In this document: one piece after another, positions 23,469 through 33,880 of the stretch
Position numbering within the stretch: the first letter of the stretch is position 1
Layout of the letters: each line of letters begins with the position of its first letter
Source of the DNA: Strigamia acuminata
Taxonomy: Eukaryota; Arthropoda; Chilopoda; Geophilomorpha; Linotaeniidae
DNA: 64,000 bases
Assembly: GCA_949358305.1 (NCBI GenBank)
Contig: OX442323.1
Location: forward strand, 8,494,001 to 8,558,000
Direction: 5' to 3'
Notes under the pieces: generated by a model
Told to the model about the DNA's origin: nothing
The model's database searches: none
What the model saw: only the letters and a program-made list of their open reading frames with translations
Position numbers and translations under genes: made by a program

Positions 23469-25224
23469 ATGAAATCCTGCTTTATAAGCTTAGTTCTTTT
23501 GGTCGTCGTCTGCGCTGCAGCAGCAGCAGATCAGGTGGGTGCACATTCCCATCGTAAATAACAGTGTGATCAATATGATATATTTTAATACAGCAAAACT
23601 GCTTCGATTCGGCTAAAATAATCAAGGTGATAAAGAACAATATTTGTGACGAATTTTACTTGTTGTCAAACTTATCTAATTTTTATACAGAAATCAGAGG
23701 AGAATTATGAGAAAAGATATGCCTCAGTGATTAAAATATGCAAGGAAGAAAAACGAGATGGAGTAAAGAGATAGATTTTTACTTTATATCAATTTTGCTA
23801 GATATACAGGTCGAACCTCTATATAATGAACTCGCTTATTGCAAATTCCTCATTATAACGAATTTTGAAAAATAAATGGCTGGTTTCCTATACCATGCCA
23901 TGTTAAAAAATTCGTTTATAACGAATTTCGTTATTACGAATTCCCTCGCTATAAGGAACATTTTTTTATACCGGAAGTGGGTTTTCCCTCGTATAAGACC
24001 AATTTCCTGTAGAAACAAGATGGCTACTTCAAATAAGTGTAAGCATTTCTCATCCATCAATCTAACAACTAGGAATGTTCTTGCAATTCCCACAAAAATG
24101 GAAATAATTAAAGAAGTTGACAAGGGAGAAAAAATGTGATGTAGCTAATAAGGAGTATAAAATACCTCGAAACTCACTCTCAACAATTTTGAAGCATCAT
24201 GAAAAATTATTCCATGAATTTTACAATGAAAATAAACCATCACAAAGAAAAAAATTTAGAAAATTAACTTTTGAAGATGTTGAAGCTGCTTTGATGATTT
24301 GGTTTAATGAAACCAGAAAAAAAAATGTTCCTGTCAGTGGACTAATGCTTCAAGAAAAAGCAAAGGTGTGAACTAATTCCTTATACTCGATATAAGGAAT
24401 TAGTTCTTTATATCCGATATAGGATATAAAGAACTCTCGATATAAGGAACAAATCTGCCTGGCCCTTGGAGTTCGTTATATAGAGGTTCGACCTGTAATA
24501 TAAAATAAATAATATTCATTATTAACAGAGTGAAATCGAACGTATGAAGTGCATTAGGGATAAGGTAAGCTTTGATTAGTGGTGTTTTTTTTAACACAGA
24601 ATCTTATTGTCAATTATGAATTAATGTCAGAAAAAAGCTGCTAAGAAAGCGTGTGAATCCGAAGCTGGTAAAGTAAGTTGCACTGAAATAGTTTAGTTGT
24701 GCATCGAACTAATCCTGTAATCAACAAATGAACAGAACGGGGACGAAGTAGATAAATGTGTTAAAAAGAAACTGGAAGTACAAGTAAGTCAAATTGTTTG
24801 CAAAATCATTTCATTGCATACACAACTGACTTTGTAAAATTGGAACCGAAGGAGATGAAATTCGGAGACTACAAGACTTTTATGGTGGATGTGGCAGTTC
24901 CTGATGTAAGTTTGATAAAAATTTGAATTTTTAAAGCTAAAAAATCAATTAATTTTAACAGAAAAAGAAGGCAGTTGAAGCTGCTATCACTCCCTGTGAA
25001 AAGGAGGCAGACAACGTAAGTGGGATTAAAATTGGAAAAATAACACAAATTAATTTTTTTTTTGTTTTCGTAAAATACAGCAGAATTTCACGTTGTGTGT
25101 AAACAAAAATTTGGCAGAAGTAAGTTACAGAATTTTCCGTAGTAAATGAAATCATTAAAAGCGCTATTTTTTCAAGATTTGTCCCGAATACAAAACGTCC
25201 AAAAATGAAAAAGGAACAAAATGA
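23469..25224 (+). CDS. G8: type A secreted mini-exon protein with shifted exon 7, 162 aa
   Basis: Exons: 23469-23534, 23594-23626, 23691-23762, 24529-24564, 24631-24672, 24736-24783, 24852-24905, 24962-25015, 25084-25119, 25177-25224. TATATAA at 23423-23429; AATAAA at 25274-25279. Signal peptide of about 21 residues; eight cysteines. Where paralogs have the exon 7 acceptor (ATAG), this copy has TTG at 24840-24842. The next AG, nine bases on, keeps the frame at the cost of three residues, and exon 7 becomes the shortest (54 nt). The exon 9 acceptor is a CAGCAG tandem. Exon 1 uses a GTGGGT donor. A Tigger derivative fills intron 3. Probably functional, but transcripts should be checked. Confidence 0.72.
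23817..24495 (+). mobile_element. Pogo/Tigger derivative in intron 3 of G8
   Basis: Inverted ends CAGGTCGAACCTCTATATAA and its complement are flanked by TA, the pogo/Tigger target. The interior retains the N-terminal DNA-binding part of a Tigger/CENP-B-like transposase: KMEIIKEVDKGEK from the frame beginning 24,019, continued by KCDVANKEYKIPRNSLSTI in another frame, so a frameshift lies in the A-run near 24,130. The DDE domain is missing. A deletion derivative that could move only with help from elsewhere. Confidence 0.75.
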
Positions 25225-25279
25225 GAACCAGAAAAGTAATAAATTAATTTCATATTGTAAAGATGATAGAGAAAATAAA

Positions 25280-25800
25280 ATGATGACTTGTGTTACCGTA
25301 TTTGCCAAATAACCTCCTTCACTCCATCAAACTCTCAGCACATTTTATAAAAATCAAACCCCAAATGATATTTATATTGATGATAATCAAAACTAACGAC
25401 CCTAAAGAAAACAATAAGAGAATCTTTTAATGAATTAATACCAGAAAACTGCAGCGACGAAAGAGTGTGAACCTCAAGCTGGATCGATCACTCGAGCCCA
25501 ACCAGTTGACCCAACCAGTTGACCCAACCAGTCCTTTAGAAATCTCGTTGCATCACGCGTTGCAAACGATTCAACTTCAGTTCGAAAAAGTGCATCACTT
25601 CCGACACGCAAAGTTAAACAAAAATTCTTTTATTATTATTATTTATTTTCAATGAATTACGCAAAATTTTACTCTTGTTTTCAATCTATGCTACGCGTGT
25701 GACCAGAACTGTTTCTTCCTCCCCAACTTTGTATAACAAAAACAAATCTCCACACGAAACCTTCGAATAAATTACTCGAAACAACAAAATATTGCGTTAA
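25280..25800. other. Spacer and promoter of G9
   Basis: 3' flank of G8, then a short stretch (about 25,440-25,490: CCAGAAAACTGCAGCGACGAAAGAGTGTGAACCTCAAGCTGG) that resembles exon 5 of the family out of context, then the promoter. A GTTGACCCAACCA double occurs at 25,500-25,530. The TATA equivalent has decayed to TTAATAA. Confidence 0.45.
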
Positions 25801-25853
25801 TAAAGCACTCTTACTGCAGCAACAGCCGCAGTCACCGAGATTCAAGTGTAACC

Positions 25854-26966
25854 ATGAAATCCTGCTTTGTAGTTCTCTTGGTCGTCGTTAGCGTGGCAGC
25901 AGCAGCAGCAGATAAACATTGTTTCCAACTATGATATCAATGCGCAGCATAATTGACAAGTTCTATGATTTATTTCAATGTAGCAAAAATGCTTTAATGC
26001 GGATGTGCTGAGAAAGGTGATAAAACAATATTTTAGACGAATTTTAGTTGTTTAAACCTATCTGATTTCTAATACAGCAAACGATGGAGGCGTTTAAAAA
26101 ATTATACGCCCCAGTGATTAAGAAATGCAAAGAAGAAAAGAAAGCTGCAGTAAATACATCGATGTTTTGCCTACTTGGCTAGATATTATATTAAGAAAAT
26201 AATATTTATTTAAGTCGTTTTACGTAATTGTGTTAACGAGAAGGTAAACCTTGATTCGTGGTGTTTTTTTTTACTTAAAATCTAATTGACTGTTGCGATT
26301 TAATATCAGAGAAAAGCTGCAACTAAAGCGTGTAGATCTGAAATTGGGCCTGTAAGTTTCACATAGTGTGTTTAGTTGAATTGAAATAATCCTAACTAGC
26401 AAATGAAAACAGAAGGAGAAAAAAGGGAACTTCACGACAGTGTTTGAATGCACTGACAACAAACTGAGAATAGTAAGTCAAATTATTTCTAACATCATTT
26501 TCTTGTCAGTTTCATATCTAATAGGTGTACAAGTATGAGAAATTTAACTTCGCAAACTACAAGTTGCAAAACCTGGAAGCAGCTGTAGCTGATGTAAGTT
26601 AGATTTTTAGGGATGAAGGAAAAGCAAAAATTTTAGATTAGTGTGGCTAAACAGGAAAATTAATTTCAACAGAAAAAGAAGGCAGTCGAAGATGCATTCA
26701 CTGCCTGTCAAAAAGAAAAGGAAGATGTAATTGCAATTAAAATTGGAAAAAAAACTAAAAGTGATTTTTGTTTTTATTTTTACTAAAATAGAATGCCGTG
26801 ATGTGTGTGTGCGAACATTTGGCAGAAGTAAGTTACATACAGTAATTTACCAAAGAAAATGCAATCAATCAAAATGGATTTCTTGAAGGTTTGCGCCGAA
26901 ATGGCAGCCTACAAAAAGAAGAAAGGAGAAAAGGGAAATACAGAAGAAGAAGCAGACGAGAAATAA
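25854..26966 (+). pseudogene. G9: type A gene, broken (lost exon 1 donor, damaged exon 4)
   Basis: Recognisable parts: exon 1 from 25854, then 25984-26016, 26078-26149, 26310-26351, 26413-26472, 26525-26593, 26673-26726, 26792-26827, 26889-26966. At the end of exon 1 the GCAGCAGAT is followed directly by AAACATTG; the donor and start of intron 1 are deleted, and translation meets TGA after CFQL. At exon 4 (about 26,214-26,242) only 29 bases lie between a possible AG and the donor, without cysteine and out of frame. Exon 6 is 60 nt with an NFT sequon. The TATA is altered. Other exons remain open, so the loss looks recent. Confidence 0.75.
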
Positions 26967-27412
26967 ATTAATTTCACATCAATTGGTCTTTCTGAAGATT
27001 ATAGAAAAAAATAAAATGTTGATCACATATTTATTGCATATGTCAAATCATTTCACACACTCCCATCAAACTCTCAGCACATTTTCAAGACAATCAAACC
27101 GATAAACATGATTAACCAATTCCCGAATTCACGTTCAAGGCCATCAAGTGCATCACTTCCGACTACGCAAACTTAAAATATTTTCTTTTATTATTGTTTA
27201 TATTTTCCTCAAAATCACGCTAAATATTCTCTCGTGTTCAACCCACGCTATGCGCGTCAACAAACACATTGTTTCGCTTCTCAACCTAAAACAGCAAAAG
27301 GAATTTCCATTTTTCCACATAAAACCCTCGAATAAATTACCCAAACAACAAAATATTCCTTACATAAGCCACTATGAGTGCCGCAACAGCCTCAGAGATT
27401 CTTAACCCAAAC

Positions 27413-27770
27413 ATGAAATAGTGCTACATACTTCTCTTGGGCATGGTCTGCATTGCAGCAACAGTAGCAGATCAAGTAAGTACTACATCTTAAATCTTAA
27501 AAGCCAGTTAGCCAGTGCTTGAACTTGTTATCTTGATCCCAATATACATTGTTAATAACTTGTATTGCACAATTGATTAGCAATTTGATTTATTTTAATG
27601 TAGCAAAAGTGCTTCCATGCGGATGCATCGATAAAGGTAATTGAGAAATATTTTAGACGAATTTTAGTTGTTGTAATACTATTTCATTTCTAACACAGCA
27701 AAAGAAGAAGGAGTTTGAGAGAACTCATGCTGCAGTGATTAAGAAATGCAAGGAAGAAAAGAAAGATGTG
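27413..27770 (+). pseudogene. G10: truncated type A gene, exons 1-3 only
   Basis: Exon 1 (27413-27475) has TAG as its third codon, where paralogs have TCC or TCT. Exons 2 (27604-27636, QKCFHADASIK) and 3 (27699-27770) are open with good splice sites. Exons 4-10 are absent: intron 3 runs into a MITE and then the 188-bp satellite. TATA position reads TACATAA. A dead copy. The insertions or the satellite may have removed the rest. Confidence 0.8.
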
Positions 27771-27810
27771 GTAAACACATTTTATTTTAACCGCCATATA
27801 ATACTAATAC

Positions 27811-28035
27811 TATGTTTACATGCACCGAATATTTTGAGTGGTGAATAATTCGAGTGGTGAAAAAATCAAATTGTTTTGTTTACGTGCAGAAAATAATTCG
27901 CGACCAATAGGGAAGTGCCGGAAGCAATGCGCGCATGCGCAATAAAAATAGTTCTGTAAGGGATTATTCACTACTCGAATAATCCTTGTCATCCCTGTTT
28001 ACATGTCAGTTGTGCACATGGAATATTTGGCATAA
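27811..28035. mobile_element. Probable MITE (TGTTTACATG ends) after G10 exon 3
   Basis: ATGTTTACATGCACCGAATA with TGGTGAATAATTCGAGT at the left, and ACTCGAATAATCC with CCTGTTTACATGTCAG at the right, are imperfectly inverted. The core has GCGCGCATGCGCAATA. Exact ends are uncertain. Confidence 0.5.
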
Positions 28036-28080
28036 TGCTTATATTGCTGGACCTTAATAAAAACATGCTCTCAGCGACCC

Positions 28081-29106
28081 ATAAGTGAGTTACACACTCA
28101 CAAACATAGCAACTTTCCTCGAACACTTCAACTTTTCCCGAAATCGCACCCTCACTTCAAACATCCATAAAAAGAATACCATACAAAAGAACCCTCCCAA
28201 ACTTTTTTTGGCACTGCCTTGACTCATCCCTAAGACACTCACCAAATTTCAGGACCTCACACCTTCAGATACTTGAGTTACACACTCACAAACATAGCAA
28301 CTTTTCCCGAAATCGCACCCGACTTCAAACACCCATAAAAAGAAAACCATACACAAGAAACCTCCCAAACTTTTTTTGGCACTTCCTTGACTCATCCCTA
28401 AGACACTCACCAAATTTCAGAACCTCACACCTTCAGATACTTGAGTTACACACTCACAAACATAGCAACTTTCCTCGAACACTTCAACTTTTTCAAAAAT
28501 CGCACCCTCACTTCAAACATCCATAAAAAGAAAACCATACACAAGAACCCTCCCAAACTTTTTTTGGCACTTCCTTGACTCATCCCTAAGACACTCACCA
28601 AATTTCAGGACCTCACACCTTCAGATACTTGAGTTACACACTCACAAACATAGCAACTTTCCTCGAACACTTCAACTTTTTCAAAAATCGCACCCTCACT
28701 TCAAACACCCATAAAAAGAAAACCATACACAAGAACCCTCCCAAACCTTTTTTGGCACTTCCTTGACTCATCCCTAAGACACTCACCAAATTTCAGGACC
28801 TCACACCTTCAGATACTTGAGTTACACACTCACAAACATAGCAACTTTCCTCGAACACTTCAACTTTTTCAAAAATCGCACCCTCACTTCAAACACCCAT
28901 AAAAAAAAAACCATACACAAGAACCCTCCCAAACTTTTTTTGGCACTTCCTTGACTCATCCCTAAGACACTCACCAAATTTCAGGACCTCACACCTTCAG
29001 ATACTTGAGTTACACACTCACAAACATAGCAGCTTTTCCCGAAATCGCACCCTCACTTCAAACACCCATAAAAAGAAAACCATACACAAGAACCCTCCCA
29101 AACTTT
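28081..29106. repeat. 188-bp tandem satellite, about 5.5 copies
   Basis: GAGTTACACACTCACAAACA starts at 28087, 28275, 28443, 28631, 28819 and 29007, giving a period of 188 bp with one copy shortened to 168. The unit includes CCCTCCCAAACTTTTTTTGG and TCAGGACCTCACACCTTCAG. Copies differ at few sites. Non-coding. Confidence 0.9.
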
Positions 29107-30600
29107 TCTCTTTATGGAGAGGCCGTAATCGGGCAATTTTGTTTTTAGGCCCGTTTGTAATGTCGATTCAGCGACTCGGTCTTGCGTGTAAATTTGTCAT
29201 AAGAATTCTATTTTGTTTTTCATTCAACAAATTGTAGTCGTGGCCCCCTCATTTCAATACAATTATTCGTTTACTCACGTTTTTGAAGGTGGAAGCTTAG
29301 CTTGGAAGTATTTACTCTTTCATCTAACTTTCGTGGCAGCCATTTTGAATTTGGTTGTAAAAACTAAAACCCGGTATGAACCACGGGAAGTAACCTTATG
29401 GTGTGAAAACACGCGATTTTCACGAAAATCACCACCAAGTCTCGTTCTGGCGTGAAAACACGCGATTTTCACAAAAACGCCACGAAAATCCTCGTTCTTG
29501 CATGAAAACACGTCGATTTGGTTTCGCGGGGCCCCTGAAGAACATGGGGCCCATAGAACGGCGTCTAATCTGCACATCTGGCAATCTGCAACCGACCCAA
29601 AGCAAAAAATAAAAATGAAAACCGTTCAAATGAATGAAAGCTTATTTCTTCTCTTTGTCAAGATTTGGGCCACTTGGATTGAATTTCTCATGTACTATTA
29701 TGAGTTTCTATAATGCCATTAATGTATGAGCGCCACCTGGCGCACTGTGCTTATACCGTAAATAAACTTTAACGGAACCACTTCCGGTTTTATGAGAACA
29801 CCAACACGTCCTTTTCTTCACATCCACTTCAATCTTTAGATATTCATCATATACGCATAGAACAAGTGCGTCGAGTCGCCTTTCACGTCTGGCTTCTCTG
29901 TTTGGCACGTAGTTGCACCTTGGTGACCAAAAAGCAATTTTTGTGGTCAGCTGAATTTCTTTGACTGAATCACCTCTCTGGTCAATGGTTCTCACTCCAG
30001 TGTCAGTGCAAAAGCGATCAATTTCATCAATCCAGACACTCACTTCCTGCTTATGAAAAAACCATCCAGATCGGATGAAGATCAACTCAAACCAATCACT
30101 CGCTTGACCATTGTTTATCGGATTTCCTCTCTAGCAAATCTATTCACTTGACCGGAAGTAACCGAAATTAGCATCTCGCTTCGTCTGCCATTTCCCGTCT
30201 CAGCAGTTTTTACAATACAACATACAGTCAGTCTCTAGAGTGACTCACTCAACACTGGTCGCCCTCTTGACGACTAAACTATAAAAATTTGAAGTGACAA
30301 TTAAAATACGCTGGTCTCTTCTTTCAGCTGTTTCCAGCCATCTTCAGTGATTTGTAACAAAAACTACAAAAACAACACGCCCATGGGAACCCAAACCTAA
30401 AATTACTGCTTCAATGACATCATTGCATAAATTAGACATGCAATATTAAAAAATTCGTGAAATAAATTTATTTAAATTGATCATACGACATTGTAATGCA
30501 AAAATCGCCTTTTGAAAAACTCCTGCAACTGCACGTAAACAAACTCATTTCTGCACGAACATAAGCTTACTTTAAATAACAAAGACGTATTGCTGTTTTC
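29107..30600. other. Long spacer before G11, no supported gene
   Basis: A sub-repeat at 29,405-29,520 (GTGAAAACACGCGATTTTCAC three times, about 48 bp apart) is the only clear structure. A minus-strand open frame of 125 codons (29,708-30,085) has cysteine pairs (CWC) but no similarity I recognise and no visible partner exons. From about 30,490 the G11 promoter region starts (ACTGCACGTAAACAAACTC). Confidence 0.45.
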
Positions 30601-30678
30601 AATGGAAAAATCGTGTTACAAAGAAATCTAGCGTTTATAAGCCGCAACATTCGCGAGAAATCTTCACAAACCACAGTC

Positions 30679-31436
30679 ATGAAGTCCTGTTTAGCTTTTT
30701 TCGTTTTGGTGTGCGTTGCAGTGGCCGTCAGTGGCTTAGTATGTATTTTTCTATCACTTTTATCGCTTATACTAACTCAGTTGTATTAATTTTTAAATGT
30801 AGGATAAGTGCTTCAAGAAGGATGAGTTGGATAAGGTGATGCTTTGAAATTAAATTGATATTTTAGGTATTTTTAACTAATGTTGGAAATGTTTCTTCAA
30901 CAGCACATGAAGGAAATGAAAATAAAGAAATTTGCTCCAATTATAAAGAAATGTCAAGCAGAAAAGAAAGATTCGGTAAATGTAGGATTTTTATCAAAAT
31001 TTAGCTCAAACTAATGAGAAAATAATCGATTAACAGACTGAAGCTGACCTTAAAGCATGTGGAATAAAAAAAGTAAACTTTTTGAAATTTGAATTTGAAA
31101 AATATTTAAGTTTTTCTTTCCTAATTAAATTTAATGCCAGTTTACAGAAGCAATGGAAGCGTGTAAAAAAGAAAATCCAAATGATGTAAGTTGAACATTC
31201 AGGTATTATTGTTATTTTTATCTGAAACGTTAATTTCATCAAAAATCAGGATAACACCAAAAACATGTATTGCGCTTCGAAAAAATTGGGAATCGTAAGT
31301 GGAATTTGTTCGTTCAGTTACTTAAAGTGCAATTAATCCACTGAATTCGATGCAGAAATGCAGTGAAGACGAAAAGGATTTTGGAAAATTTAAAACTATG
31401 ATTCTTGGACTGACGTTAGACGACGTAAGTTTAAAA

Positions 31437-31467
<31 letters not shown>

Positions 31468-31751
31468 ATGCAATTTTTTAAAATTAATTTTTGCAGAAAA
31501 AGAAAGTGATTGAAGATGCCTGCACTCCATGTGAAAAGAAAGAAGTAAGTTGAATAAATAAAACCGATAAATAATCAATTTAAATGTGTTTTTCAAACAG
31601 CATTTCCACATGTGCGTAACGGAGAACTTGAAAGAAGTAAGTCGAAAATTATTATTTCATAAATTATTTTTTTAATGATTTATTTTTTATTTTTAAGAAA
31701 TGTGAAGAGGTCAAGAACTTGTGGGAAAAAATGAAGGAACATCTTGAATAA
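30679..31751 (+). CDS. G11: divergent type A-like secreted mini-exon protein, 165 aa, ten mature cysteines
   Basis: Exons: 30679-30738, 30803-30835, 30904-30975, 31037-31072, 31141-31185, 31250-31294, 31356-31424, 31497-31544, 31601-31636, 31698-31751, all phase 0. TTTATAA at 30634; AATAAA at 31795. Starts MKSCLAFFV. It has the eight core cysteines plus one in exon 7 (KCSED) and one in exon 8 (DACTPC), which suggests one additional disulfide. C-terminal spacing is C-x8-C-x8-C, as in type B and C. Exon sizes are intermediate between A and B. Intron 7 has a TAAA microsatellite. Function unknown. Confidence 0.85.
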
Positions 31752-31800
31752 ATCTAACGTGTTTTAGATTAGCCATTGAATATGTAGATAGAAAAATAAA

Positions 31801-32338
31801 ATTGTAGAGTAGCTTAAACTTCTGTGTTGTCAGTTATTCAGGTCAACAAGTATATCATTCAAATCTCCCATTATCTCCCATTGGAGCCCTAACTTCTACA
31901 AAAGTGTGAACTAGGCAAGAGACTAAGCTGAACCCCTGAATTAATTTGTATAAAAGTGCGTTTTGTGGTCTGCAAAATACGGGAATCATTTAATTTAAAT
32001 TAATTCTTTCATTTGATAACATTAGTCACTGAATTACCAGTTATTGTTACAAAATATATTTCTTGTTACTCGTTTTTCTACGTCATCACATTCAATTACA
32101 AACAACAACTTACAACATAGATCAATCATTACCACGTTTAAATGGAGCAAACTTTCCTGCTAAAAATATTTTTTTCAATCCAAACAATAATTGTCAGAAA
32201 TAAAATAGAAAAAATGCAAAAATTACAAGGAAATTTGTCGAAACAAAATTGTCAACTGACATAGTGAGTCAGTCATATGGCAAACATTTCTCCTGGATGA
32301 AGCAATATCTCTTTTATTCAACCTCTTTCCCTATTGCA
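31801..32338. other. Spacer before G12, duplicated before G17
   Basis: From about 31,943 (AAAGTGCGTTTTGTGGTCTGC, a MITE end) onward the sequence matches 48,155-48,490, so the G12 promoter was duplicated. No gene. Confidence 0.6.
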
Positions 32339-32391
32339 TATAAACCCAATTCTCCGCATTAAACGTCCTCATTCACCACTGAATCACAACA

Positions 32392-33438
32392 ATGAAGTAC
32401 TTTGCTCTTATTCTCTTGTTGGCAGTCTGCACCGTAGTGTCCACCGATGAGGTAATCACCCAAAAACCTTCTTTCAAACAATTTCTAATCAACTTCAATT
32501 AGGAAAACTGTTTCGATGAGAAAAAACTTAAGTCGGCGAGCAAACAACTAATGAAAGATGGGACAAACGCAATGATAGCACAATGCAAAGCAGACAACAA
32601 AGAAAACAAAGAATACGTAAATATATTCTGCGACTCCATCTTGAGCCTTTGATAGAGTGACCAATTTTTGAAAAAATACAAAAATTTTATAAAACCTTAA
32701 AATTTTTTTTTTGAAAAAAAATAATTTTATGATTTTTCTTCCCGGAAATGTGGTCACTTTAGATTGTGATATTTATCTGATATTTATCTCATAATTCTAG
32801 AGCGATTCTGACGCTAAAAGTTGTGCTACAAAGAAGGTAGATAGTTATTAATCTTCTATAGTTAACGATTATTTAATAATGATTCAAAATAATGAGAAAA
32901 TTGAATATTTAACAGGCGAAAGATGCGTATGATGAATGTCTGGATGAAAAGCCTGACGATGTAAGTATTGAATATTGATTTAAAATTGATATTTTTAACT
33001 CAAATGTCTTTAATTGAATTGCCGTAGAGTTTGCAGCAAAATCTTGTTTGTGCTGGCAAGAAATTGAAAATTGTAAGTTAAATTGTTCGCCATGCTATTT
33101 TGAGTTTAAATACATTGAATTTTATCGGTAGAAACTGGACGGAGGTTACAAAACGTACAACACCATTATAAGTGGTATTACCCTTGATAACGTGAGTATT
33201 TTATTTTATTTTTTAATTTTTACATTCAATTTTTTATTGAATTAACTTGTGCAGAAAAAGGACGCAGTTGAAGAAGCAATCGCTCCGTGTGAAACTGAAG
33301 ACGATGTTGAAAATTGTATTTTGGAGAAGTTGACAGCCGTAAGTTGAAAATTGATTTTTAGAAAAATATACAATTTGTGGCAAAACAATTTTTTTTTGGA
33401 AGACTTGTGCCGAAGTGAAGAAAGCGGTGGGATCTTGA
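32392..33438 (+). CDS. G12: type C secreted 8-Cys protein, 159 aa, eight exons
   Basis: Exons: 32392-32451, 32503-32616, 32801-32836, 32916-32960, 33028-33072, 33132-33191, 33255-33338, 33403-33438, all phase 0. Exons 2+3 and 8+9 of the other subfamilies are fused (114 and 84 nt), that is, two introns are absent. TATAAA at 32339-32344. The signal peptide begins MKYFALILL. Eight cysteines (ENCF, AQC, KSC, DEC, LVC, APC, ENC, TC) at the same relative positions, with C-x8-C-x8-C at the end. The tail is short (VKKAVGS). Its 5' half is duplicated in the chimera G17. Function unknown. Confidence 0.85.
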
Positions 33439-33698
33439 GAAAAATCAGCACGACAAAAATGACAAGTTTAAATAAATTACAAATAAATAAAATATGACTG
33501 TCTCGTTAAAGTGAATTGTCAAGTTATTTGCGAAATTAAGAACGACAGCGATTACCAGAAAGCGAAAATGTAGCGCAACATGTAAACGGCAATACCATAA
33601 ACCGAAAATAACTACCAAAGCCCGCAAAAAGAAACACCAAATCTGCAAAAATCCATCAAAAAAGCACAAAAAAAACGTAAAAAAACGAAAAAATCGCA
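33439..33698. other. Spacer between G12 and the LTR element
   Basis: AATAAA words at about 33,472-33,490. From about 33,540 the sequence (ACCAGAAAGCGAAAATG, CCGCAAAAAGAAACACC) parallels 52,590-52,745 after G18. That shows both the spacer duplication and the empty site of the LTR insertion. Confidence 0.6.
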
Positions 33699-33703
33699 GA
33701 AAC

Positions 33704-33858
33704 TGTAGTATTAATGGAATGAATTGAAATGCGACATGTAGGCTTAAAGGTAAGTTCACAAGTGTTTATTCAAATTTCAAATACCCCTCACTAGGGGAAC
33801 CCTGGTCATGGTCACTCCCTTGACCAATGGTCTTCCTACGGAAGCCCATGACAACACA
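33704..33858 (-). repeat. 3' LTR of the Ty3/gypsy element
   Basis: Begins TGTAGTATTAATGG and ends GACAACACA when read on plus. Same sequence as the other LTR. GAAAC target duplication lies just left. Confidence 0.92.
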
Positions 33859-33880
33859 TCTCCCCGTTTAGGCTGCTTCC

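Noticed and set aside
28081-29106. Regularly spaced repeats that could suggest a CRISPR array
   Set aside because: The whole 188-bp unit repeats, spacers are not unique and the genome is eukaryotic. It is a satellite.
29708-30085. 125-codon minus-strand open frame
   Set aside because: No recognisable domain, no matching exons or promoter and no paralog in the window; kept only as a note.
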